The notes below the pieces were generated by a model, which did no database searches, was not told the DNA's origin, and was given only the letters and a program-made list of their open reading frames with translations. This document shows positions 1-7,024 of a stretch of 64,000 nt of DNA, piece after piece. Location of the stretch: assembly GCA_020634895.1 (NCBI GenBank), contig JACKAV010000002.1, forward strand, positions 186,001-250,000, given 5' to 3'. Made by a program: the position numbers and the translations under genes. How positions within the stretch are numbered: position 1 is the stretch's first letter; each line of letters starts with the position of its first letter. The stretch is from Anaerolineales bacterium (GTDB lineage Bacteria; Chloroflexota; Anaerolineae; Anaerolineales; Villigracilaceae).

Positions 1-62
1 CTTGTTTGGCGGAGCGCCTGCTGATATCAACTTAATAAAGCCAATCCCATAAAATCGTTGCA

Positions 63-1415
63 CTATGCTTTTTTATACTCAAGAAGGTGAGCTTGAACGT
101 CTTGCTGCAACTTCAAGGCGAGGTCCGCGGTTTGGGCAACAGCGATACAGCCAAAACGGTGGTTGTGAAGCGCACGTGTTATGGTAACGACCAGCCCATG
201 AGAGTCATCCCCATTAATCGGTAAAAGAAATTCCCTTAATGCTTCCATCAGTTCATGAGGGTCAGTGATCTCACCTGAATCCATCGCCTCATAGCTGACA
301 AAAGACGCCTTTTCAATATAATCCTCTCCATAAAAATGTTTGGCAAATTCATGGACATGTGTTCCGCCTGTGCGACGGGCGTTGATCTCCAGCAGATACA
401 GGTGGTCGTCATCATCTACAATGCAATCCATGTCAAAATGTCCCGCATACCCCATCAGCTGCAAACGTTTTGCCAGCAATAAACCGCTACGTTCCAATTT
501 GGGATACCATGATGATTGGTATAAACTTTTATCGATCTGTATCCCACAAAAATCACCAAAATTCAAAAACAATTGTTTGGAAACATATGTTACTTCAGGT
601 TCGCCATCCCCAAGGCGCGGGACACGGACTTCCAGGGACGGGGATGTTTGCTCACTGGAATGAGCATAACGTTCAACCAAAATCAATTCGTCGGCGAAGT
701 ACGGATCCTTTTTGAGTCGTTCAACAATCTCGTCCCTTTCCGCGTCCGTATACGGATGAACAACCACGGTTCCGATGCCGCTCTCGCCTGTATCTGCCTT
801 TACAACACACGATTCGCCGTTTTGGCTAAACCACTCTACCACTCTGAGCGCATCAGCCATACTGTAACAGGAAATACCCAATGTTAAAAGGTCTTCCGCG
901 TTTTCCAGCCAAAGCGACGCCAGTGAACGAAAACCGTTCTTTGTATCTACGTAATCTCGCAGCCAAAAATCGTTGGGGCGGGGACTCTCAGGTGTACGAA
1001 CCTCCAAATTGAATTTTGTACGCAGGGCTTCAACCAGCTCAAGAAAATCTGATGTAGTAGCATATGGAATTAGATCAATAATTCCCGCTTCACCTGCGAA
1101 TGCAGCGATCTTCTCCATCAATGAATTTTCGCGCAAAATATCCCGGCAAAGAAAATACGTTGGCTCTTCAGGAAAAGCATGGATTGTTCCCGAAAAGTTC
1201 AGCCTTTGCCGAATGAATTCTTCATGTGCGATCGGATAGCTGACAATGACCAGCTTTGGGTCACCAGCCCACAATAAGGTCCGATCGGCGTGATAGGTTT
1301 CGCTGAGAATTAATTCCTTCCTCTGGTCGGGGTCGGCGCAACGCCCAAGGAAGTCTGCGTGAGCCTCTGCGAAATTACTCACAATGACGGTCGGATTTTT
1401 TTTGGATGACAGCAT
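63..1415 (-). CDS. ATP-grasp domain protein (possible peptide/amino acid ligase)
   Basis: 450 residues. An ATP-grasp fold is seen: a phosphate-binding Lys and Gly-rich loop near 204-217 (VVKADTGESGIG), acidic metal-binding residues near 328-330 (FDMD) and the C-terminal LLEINARRTGG motif near 341-351, which supplies the metal-binding Glu and Asn. ATP-grasp enzymes of this layout join a carboxylate to an amine or thiol through an acylphosphate. The substrate cannot be read from sequence; the long N-terminal 140 residues do not match a biosynthetic family I know. It is the last visible gene of a minus-strand operon, 20 bases after the HAMP sensor gene. No clear ribosome site precedes the ATG. 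The 62 bases to the left edge hold no recognisable feature. Confidence 0.75.
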   Translation of the reverse strand: MLSSKKNPTVIVSNFAEAHADFLGRCADPDQRKELILSETYHADRTLLWAGDPKLVIVSYPIAHEEFIRQRLNFSGTIHAFPEEPTYFLCRDILRENSLMEKIAAFAGEAGIIDLIPYATTSDFLELVEALRTKFNLEVRTPESPRPNDFWLRDYVDTKNGFRSLASLWLENAEDLLTLGISCYSMADALRVVEWFSQNGESCVVKADTGESGIGTVVVHPYTDAERDEIVERLKKDPYFADELILVERYAHSSEQTSPSLEVRVPRLGDGEPEVTYVSKQLFLNFGDFCGIQIDKSLYQSSWYPKLERSGLLLAKRLQLMGYAGHFDMDCIVDDDDHLYLLEINARRTGGTHVHEFAKHFYGEDYIEKASFVSYEAMDSGEITDPHELMEALREFLLPINGDDSHGLVVTITRALHNHRFGCIAVAQTADLALKLQQDVQAHLLEYKKA

Positions 1416-1435
1416 CTAGTTTTATGACCGATTAA

Positions 1436-2557
1436 TTAGCCGCCCTTGTTCTTTTGCTGGTCACGCATCCGCTGTGCTTTTACACGCAGGTCCTGGAAGA
1501 ACTCCGAATCTACGATTTCGCTTACCTGTTTTTGCCGCTTGGATTGATCAATCTCAATCTTCAGGTCACGTACCTGTTGACGCAGGATTTCTTCACGCTT
1601 ATAAACTTTATCAATCATTCCTTTGAAGACACCTTGCATCGTCTCGATCTCATCCGGAAATTTATCAGAGAGCCCAAGTCCTGCGAGGTACTTTAAACCT
1701 ACTTCGTAATTACCTTCGCCGATCTGCTCAGCAGCGCGGGTAAGTCCAACCATTGGGCGTGTGAGAAATTGCGCCAACAGATAGACCATGACGACCAAAA
1801 TAATATACGTTACCGAGAATGCCACATAAATTCTTTGCAGGATCTGTTCCCTTACCTGATTTACATATGTGGATGTAAAGTCAATACCCAACGCACCGAC
1901 GGCTTCACCCTTTGAATTTCTGATCGGCGCATACGCCGAGACCCATGAACCGAATTTATCGCCGTAAATTTCGGGAACACAATTCGGCTCGTCATAAGTA
2001 CACCAACCTTCATCGGTTTGAAACACAACTTCCTTCAAACCGGCAAGATTAGGACCTGTATTCGTAGTGTATGGAACCTTAAACTTGACGAATTGACTCC
2101 AATCCGGATTCGACAAACAGGCTCCCCAACTTGCAATGAAGATTATTTCTCCGGGAGTCGTATCGCTTGCTACATATGTATAAGGGCTTGCCCGAGGTTC
2201 TACGCGCCGGATATCACACAGGATCTCGACCTGGTGCCAATATCTTTGATCGTCCGTCAAACCATCAGCGCGGACTTGCCCTTCCGCAACAAGTCCTTCC
2301 ATTTCGTCGCCGTTAATGATCTGAACAGTATCACCCGCCCCCAATATTCCTGTTTGTGTTGCTCCAATGATCGTATCGTACAACCCTTCCTTGATCTGAT
2401 TCATAGCCTCTTTTTGAGCAAAATCATAAAACCAATAATATGTGAAGGCAAAGACAAGCGTAAAGATCAAAGTAAAGCCAAGGATAAGTTTCGTCTGCAA
2501 ACTCACAAATCGGGCTTTTGCCCTTTCTTTTGGCAGCACGCCTGCATTTTCGGTCAT
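1436..2557 (-). CDS. Membrane sensor with extracytoplasmic Cache-like region and HAMP, no output domain
   Basis: 373 residues. One membrane helix at about 23-44, an extracytoplasmic region of about 195 residues with four cysteines (near 114, 147, 186, 193) and a PAS/Cache-like ending (VGALGIDFTS), a second helix at about 243-265, HAMP at about 263-317, then a charged coiled coil to the end. No kinase, cyclase, GGDEF, phosphatase or methyl-accepting domain follows, so it must signal through a partner. The tail contains a regular pattern REEILRQQVRDLKIEID followed by EIVDSEFFQDL. Start ATG has GGAG nine bases upstream. Gene lies 12 bases after the GNAT-like gene and 20 before the ATP-grasp gene, in one operon. 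Confidence 0.75.
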   Translation of the reverse strand: MTENAGVLPKERAKARFVSLQTKLILGFTLIFTLVFAFTYYWFYDFAQKEAMNQIKEGLYDTIIGATQTGILGAGDTVQIINGDEMEGLVAEGQVRADGLTDDQRYWHQVEILCDIRRVEPRASPYTYVASDTTPGEIIFIASWGACLSNPDWSQFVKFKVPYTTNTGPNLAGLKEVVFQTDEGWCTYDEPNCVPEIYGDKFGSWVSAYAPIRNSKGEAVGALGIDFTSTYVNQVREQILQRIYVAFSVTYIILVVMVYLLAQFLTRPMVGLTRAAEQIGEGNYEVGLKYLAGLGLSDKFPDEIETMQGVFKGMIDKVYKREEILRQQVRDLKIEIDQSKRQKQVSEIVDSEFFQDLRVKAQRMRDQQKNKGG

Positions 2558-2569
2558 GGGATGTTTCTC

Positions 2570-3280
2570 CTATACGGGTATGTCTTGAACAACCTTTTGA
2601 ACCAGCCAATGAGTCGAAGGCAGTTGATAATGATCTTCCAAAAAGGCAAAAAGGACTGTTCGCATGATATCAGGATCATGAGGGTCAAACGGATGACCGG
2701 GTATCTGAAATGCCCCGATATACATTCGACCATAATCGGCATCACTTATTTGTTGGATTTTATCACTAACTTTTTGCAAATCCGGGGTGGAGGGAGGCTC
2801 GAAATACTCCACCGGAAAGGTAACATAACCATATTCCTTGTATTTTCTCACCAACGCAGGGTATTCCACCTCGGCTGCAAAACAAAGCGGTGCATCAACG
2901 CGGTTTTCCCGGGCATCTTCCACCAATTGCTGCATGGAAAGATTTAGCATATGCTTGACGAACGGAGTCTCCCCATTTACCCACAATTTCCTCGCCTTCG
3001 GGTAGATGGCAAAATCCATCAGAAGTCCGATATTTCGCTTACGGTTATACAAAAAACCGACAATGCCGATGGGCTGTCCCCGCCCTATTACAAGCCACTG
3101 ATGCCATTTCTCAGTTGCCGATGGGTCAACCCGCTCCCCTGCCCGTTGACGCATTAGCGGTATATATCGAACATATTGAGGAAAAAGGTCCCTATATATA
3201 TTTAGATACTCTTCAATATAAAGGGAGTTCCCATCAACTAAATCATGGATGACCAGATCAGCATCGGAGAGGTTCGACAT
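2570..3280 (-). CDS. Possible GNAT-family acetyltransferase
   Basis: 236 residues, soluble. The middle part (WLVIGRGQPIGIVGFLY, then a stretch reading MDFAIYPKAR) resembles the beta-strand and following helix of GNAT enzymes, where acetyl-CoA binds, but the canonical R/Q-x-x-G-x-G/A loop is not clean. The C-terminal 80 residues are unlike a standard GNAT and rich in aromatic residues. It starts six bases after the transporter gene ends, so the two are almost certainly cotranslated. Function assignment is weak; it could be another CoA-binding or ligand-sensing fold. Confidence 0.5.
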   Translation of the reverse strand: MSNLSDADLVIHDLVDGNSLYIEEYLNIYRDLFPQYVRYIPLMRQRAGERVDPSATEKWHQWLVIGRGQPIGIVGFLYNRKRNIGLLMDFAIYPKARKLWVNGETPFVKHMLNLSMQQLVEDARENRVDAPLCFAAEVEYPALVRKYKEYGYVTFPVEYFEPPSTPDLQKVSDKIQQISDADYGRMYIGAFQIPGHPFDPHDPDIMRTVLFAFLEDHYQLPSTHWLVQKVVQDIPV

Positions 3281-3286
3281 GCGAAA

Positions 3287-4636
3287 CTAAAATTCTATTC
3301 CATCAAGCACGCTTTTTCGTTTGGAGCGCGCCAACCGATAGTTCAACATACTTGTATCGTATACTTTGCGAAGATGGAAGAACACCCCTACCGCAAAGAA
3401 TGAAGCGACAATTGCAATTCCAAGATAAATAACAACTGCCACGTCCCTTGAAATTACACCGCTCGAAACCAAACCAAGCAGGATGACCAGAACGACACAA
3501 CCGACGATCGTTGCCGTCGTGATAAAGTAACTATCCATAAAAGCGGATATACGACCACGCTTCTCATCTGGAACGAGTCCCTGCAGCGCCTTCCGAGCCG
3601 GATCGTCCCATGCAGAGTAAACTGTCCGGGCAACAAAACGGGCAGACGCGGCACCGAGCAGGGTCGGGAAATACAAAGCCAGCCCACTGGAGATCACTAA
3701 GGATACAGGAAACACAGAAAACGACTCTTTCATATTTATCTTCGACAATAATCGGCTGGTGATCAACCATTGAAACAGCAGCAATCCGAAAGTCTGTACG
3801 GCTTTGTAATAACCAAGGAAACGCTGGAATTCAAGATTAGTCTGGACAGAAAGATCGATCACCGAAAGGAAATTGAACTCTATCAACGTCAGGATCAAAC
3901 CAGCCAGAAACATCAAGATGCCAACAGCTTTCAACAAGGGGACATTTAAAAAATAATCCATGCCGATCTTGATGGTTTCACTCAAACCGGCATGTTCCTC
4001 CCGAGATTGACGGGTTCTCAAGGTCACATTCGCAAACATGAATCTTAGATAAACAGCACTGGCAATTAAGATGATTGCTATCGCAATGAAAATCTGGGTA
4101 AGTCCAAAGGTATATTTTTCTGCGAGATAAGTAACGAGCGCCGCCACCCCATTGCCCAACAAACCACCAACCACGGCGCCTGAAGCAATGAGTGGGAAAA
4201 CCCGCTTGGACTCAGTCACCGCAAAAACATCGCTTGCCAGCGCCCAAAACGCAAGAGGCAGGATCATGAATTGTTGGTCCGACAAAAGATAAAGAGCGGG
4301 ATACGTCAGCCAGACAGGGGCATTAAAGGCAAAAGAGAATTCAAGCAGCAGATAAAGCACGGCAAGACCCACCAACAACCAGGTTACCAAATGCAGTCTT
4401 GAATATCGGTCAATGAACACAAGGTAGAAACCCGCCGCAAAAATCGTGATTACAGTAGTAAAGATCCATAACCAGGGAATTTTATCCACCCCCAAATTAC
4501 TTACAAAACCAGCAGTTGCAACAACATCAGCAAGTTCCAAAACAAAGGTGTTGACGGCGATCAACACCCAAAGAGAAAAAGCCAGCCGCATTTCTTCCGG
4601 TTTCAGGTTGATAAGCGCGAGAAATCTCTCTTTCAT
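3287..4636 (-). CDS. Npt1/Npt2-like or MFS multi-spanning transporter
   Basis: 449 residues with about 12 hydrophobic segments from residue 17 to 425 and a cytoplasmic basic tail. The opening (LINLKPEEMRLAFSLWVLIAVNTFVLELADVVA) and spacing of helices resemble the ATP:ADP antiporter-like branch of the major facilitator superfamily rather than sugar MFS carriers. Bacterial members outside obligate intracellular parasites are rarely characterised, and nucleotide transport is only a family-level guess. First gene of the operon; AGAGG sits six bases before the ATG. Confidence 0.65.
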   Translation of the reverse strand: MKERFLALINLKPEEMRLAFSLWVLIAVNTFVLELADVVATAGFVSNLGVDKIPWLWIFTTVITIFAAGFYLVFIDRYSRLHLVTWLLVGLAVLYLLLEFSFAFNAPVWLTYPALYLLSDQQFMILPLAFWALASDVFAVTESKRVFPLIASGAVVGGLLGNGVAALVTYLAEKYTFGLTQIFIAIAIILIASAVYLRFMFANVTLRTRQSREEHAGLSETIKIGMDYFLNVPLLKAVGILMFLAGLILTLIEFNFLSVIDLSVQTNLEFQRFLGYYKAVQTFGLLLFQWLITSRLLSKINMKESFSVFPVSLVISSGLALYFPTLLGAASARFVARTVYSAWDDPARKALQGLVPDEKRGRISAFMDSYFITTATIVGCVVLVILLGLVSSGVISRDVAVVIYLGIAIVASFFAVGVFFHLRKVYDTSMLNYRLARSKRKSVLDGIEF

Positions 4637-4760
4637 GCAAGCCTCTTTGATTGTAAGATTTCGAAAATTCTATCATAGACTTTCCTGGCAGGGTTTTCAG
4701 TAACGTAAATCCAACATAACTTAAAAAAGGATTTCCGGCGCTTAATTAGCTCAAAAAAAG

Positions 4761-4766
4761 TATAAT
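4761..4766 (+). promoter_or_regulatory. -10 box giving a probably leaderless NYN-domain mRNA
   Basis: TATAAT ends six bases before the ATG at 4773, so transcription should begin at or next to the start codon. No ribosome-binding site fits in the space. The -35 region is poor. Confidence 0.55.
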
Positions 4767-4772
4767 CACTCC

Positions 4773-5522
4773 ATGCCTGATGAACAATTGAAATCCTTAT
4801 CAAGAAACAAGATCGCCATGTTGATCGATGGTGACAACGCCCAAGCCGGGCTGCTCGCCCAAATGCTGGTGGAAGCCGGCAGGCATGGACAAGTCACCCT
4901 GCGCCGCATTTATGGCGATTGGACCACAAACAGCATGAATTCGTGGAAAGACACCCTCAATTACCACGCTTTCCAACCCATTCAGCAGTTCCGATACACT
5001 GTGGGAAAAAACGCCACAGACAGTGCCATGATCATTGACGCCATGGATATCCTCCATACAGGCGTGGTCGACGGATTCTGTCTCGTTTCCAGTGACAGCG
5101 ATTACACAAGACTGGCTACGCGAATACGCGAGACGGGTATTTTCGTCATGGGGATCGGAGAAAAGAAGACCCCGAAGCCGTTTGTAAATGCCTGCGATGT
5201 ATTCGTCTATACCGAGAATTTGGTAGCGAAGCAAGCAACGACCACTTCACCCAAGAAGCGCAAAAACAGCTCAAAGAAAAAAGACGAAGCGGACCCCATC
5301 CCCTTGCTGACCCAGGCTTTTGAAATGGCGGTACAGCAGGATGGCTGGGCGGCGTTATCCAGCATGGGAAACGCTCTTTACCAACTTGACCCCGCGTTCG
5401 ATCCACGCACGTATGGGCACAAGCAACTCTCAAAAATGATCAGCAAATACAAAGACCGCTTTGAGATCCGCTTGCAGGAAATCGATGGTTCAACTTTATT
5501 CCATGTAAAACTGAAAGAGTAA
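4773..5522 (+). CDS. NYN-domain RNase-like protein with C-terminal LOTUS/OST-HTH domain
   Basis: 249 residues. The N-terminal NYN (PIN-like) domain shows the acidic metal-binding set: MLIDGDN (D19, D21), KNATDSAMIIDAMD (D83, D89) and SSDSDY (D108, D110). A Lys/Ser linker at about 150-175 leads to a domain resembling OST-HTH/LOTUS, which binds RNA. LabA/MARF1-type proteins of this architecture cleave RNA or act in RNA turnover; target unknown. Monocistronic: it has its own -10 box and ends in a strong terminator. Confidence 0.85.
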   Translation: MPDEQLKSLSRNKIAMLIDGDNAQAGLLAQMLVEAGRHGQVTLRRIYGDWTTNSMNSWKDTLNYHAFQPIQQFRYTVGKNATDSAMIIDAMDILHTGVVDGFCLVSSDSDYTRLATRIRETGIFVMGIGEKKTPKPFVNACDVFVYTENLVAKQATTTSPKKRKNSSKKKDEADPIPLLTQAFEMAVQQDGWAALSSMGNALYQLDPAFDPRTYGHKQLSKMISKYKDRFEIRLQEIDGSTLFHVKLKE

Positions 5523-5556
5523 AAAAATACGCCGAAAATTTTCGGCGTATTTTTTT
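5521..5556. terminator. Bidirectional terminator, perfect 36-base palindrome
   Basis: Inverted repeat with a central TACGCCGAAAA/TTTTCGGCGTA stem flanked by A7 and T7. It serves the NYN gene on plus and the glycosyltransferase on minus, overlapping the end of both reading frames. Confidence 0.9.
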
Positions 5557-6811
5557 ACACAACTTGAGGTTCGCAAGATACTTCTTCATATACTTTTATT
5601 ATGGAAGAAGCTATTTTTTCCCAGGCATAATCTCCCGCGTATTCAGCCGCCCTTTCACCCATTTGCCTTCTCAATTCATGGTCACCCAACAAAACGGATA
5701 ATTTATCGCACAACTCCGCCGGCTCTCGATCTGGCACGGTATACCCTGTTACCCCATTCTGAACAAGATACCCAAGTCCGCCCACCTCAGAAGCAATAAC
5801 GGGTGTACCACATGCCATTGCCTCCAAAGCCACCATGCCAAAAGATTCATATAAAGAAGGCATTACCAAAACCTCGGCAGCCGAATAATAATAAGGCAGG
5901 GTATCCTGCGCTCGTTTGCCCAAAAACACAACCATCCCACCCATGCACATATCGTCGCACATTTTTTGCAAACGCGCCATTTCCTGAGACATGTCCTTTG
6001 GCTTCACATCCGGTTCGCCGCCAATGATCGCCAAATGTACAGGACATTCCTTGTTCGTCAAATTCTTATCGAGGCAGGACATCGCCTGAATGAGCGTATC
6101 CACCCCCTTTAGCGGCTCGATGCGACCCACAAAAAGGATCATCCGATTTTCAGGGTCCAAACCGATGAACTGCTTCGCTTCATCCGCAGGGATCTGGTAA
6201 AAATGCCCCGTATCCACGCCGGGGGGGATGACCGTCATCTTGTTCGCATCTGCATGGTAGAGGAATCTCAACTGGGTCAATTCAGCCAAAGTGGCGACAA
6301 CGATCCGGTTCGCCCTCCTGAGAACCTGTCTCTCCCCATTGAGGCGATCCTCCCCTGCACGTTCATCCTCCGATCTCGCCACCCGATTCTTCATCTCGCC
6401 CAATGTGTGGAACATATGCACGATCGGTGTCCCGCCCCAGGCATCACTCAACTGCTCCGCCGCCAGACCAGACATCCAATAATGGCTGTGGATCACATCA
6501 TAGGTGATGCCTTTTTCTTCGGCAAACTTAAGAATGCCCCCGGTAAACTCGGGGATATATTCTGTGATGGCACTTTTACTGCGCGGCTCTTCAGGTCCGG
6601 CAGGGATATGCACCACGCGGTTGCCGTACCCCAATTCATGGACAACGTGCGGCACGTGCTCATCCTGCGAGCGCGTAAAGACATCCACATGAACACCCTG
6701 CCGCCCCAATTCCCGCGTCAGATCGCGGACGTACACGTTCATCCCCCCCGTATCCTTCCCGCCCAAAGTCGCCAATGGACAGGTGTGATAGGAAATCATC
6801 GCTATTCGCAT
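5555..6811 (-). CDS. GT4 glycosyltransferase, MshA / sucrose-phosphate synthase-like
   Basis: 418 residues from ATG at 6811, chosen because GCGGAGG lies six bases upstream; a longer reading from TTG at 6835 is less likely. GT-B fold: N-terminal MRIAMISYHTCPL followed by the Gly-rich GGKDTGGMNVYVRDL acceptor loop, interdomain FVGRIEPLKGVDTLI, and the C-terminal donor site ESFGMVALEAMACGTPVIAS. The closest families are D-inositol-3-phosphate glycosyltransferases and sucrose synthase-type enzymes; which sugar donor and acceptor are used cannot be read. Stands alone with no mycothiol genes around it, so an mshA name is not justified. Confidence 0.85.
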   Translation of the reverse strand: MRIAMISYHTCPLATLGGKDTGGMNVYVRDLTRELGRQGVHVDVFTRSQDEHVPHVVHELGYGNRVVHIPAGPEEPRSKSAITEYIPEFTGGILKFAEEKGITYDVIHSHYWMSGLAAEQLSDAWGGTPIVHMFHTLGEMKNRVARSEDERAGEDRLNGERQVLRRANRIVVATLAELTQLRFLYHADANKMTVIPPGVDTGHFYQIPADEAKQFIGLDPENRMILFVGRIEPLKGVDTLIQAMSCLDKNLTNKECPVHLAIIGGEPDVKPKDMSQEMARLQKMCDDMCMGGMVVFLGKRAQDTLPYYYSAAEVLVMPSLYESFGMVALEAMACGTPVIASEVGGLGYLVQNGVTGYTVPDREPAELCDKLSVLLGDHELRRQMGERAAEYAGDYAWEKIASSIIKVYEEVSCEPQVV

Positions 6812-6852
6812 TAAGAGCCTCCGCAATACTGACAACGCGAAAATGGGAAAAC

Positions 6853-6881
6853 TTGCGTGAATATAAGTATTCCTTTATAAT
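6853..6881 (+). promoter_or_regulatory. Promoter of tRNA-Thr
   Basis: TTGCGT, 17-base spacer, TATAAT; predicted start about 8 bases before the mature tRNA 5' end. Confidence 0.75.
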
Positions 6882-6896
6882 CCCGCCGCTCGTTAA

Positions 6897-6969
6897 GCCA
6901 CCGTAGCTCAGCTGGCAGAGCAGACGATTCGTAATCGTCAGGTCGTGGGTTCGTATCCCACCGGTGGCT
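6897..6969 (+). tRNA. tRNA-Thr (anticodon CGT)
   Basis: 73 bases forming a full cloverleaf: acceptor GCCACCG/CGGTGGC, D arm GCTC..GAGC, anticodon stem GACGA/TCGTC with loop TTCGTAA, T arm GTGGG TTCGTAT CCCAC. The anticodon CGT reads ACG (threonine). CCA is not encoded. Followed at once by a terminator. Confidence 0.97.
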
Positions 6970-6976
6970 CAACTTT

Positions 6977-7003
6977 GGAAACCCGTTTGGGGTTTCCTTT
7001 TTT
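6977..7003 (+). terminator. Terminator after tRNA-Thr
   Basis: GGAAACCC / GGGTTTCC stem followed by a T run. Confidence 0.85.
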
Positions 7004-7024
7004 ATTCCCCCCTCCCCGCAAAAG

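Noticed and set aside
46..62. A further gene in the first 62 bases
   Set aside because: Too short to judge; short frames there meet stops.
2018..2947. Long plus-strand frame opposite the sensor and GNAT-like genes
   Set aside because: Composition is Cys/His/Ile-rich, no domain, and it lies wholly opposite two coding genes.
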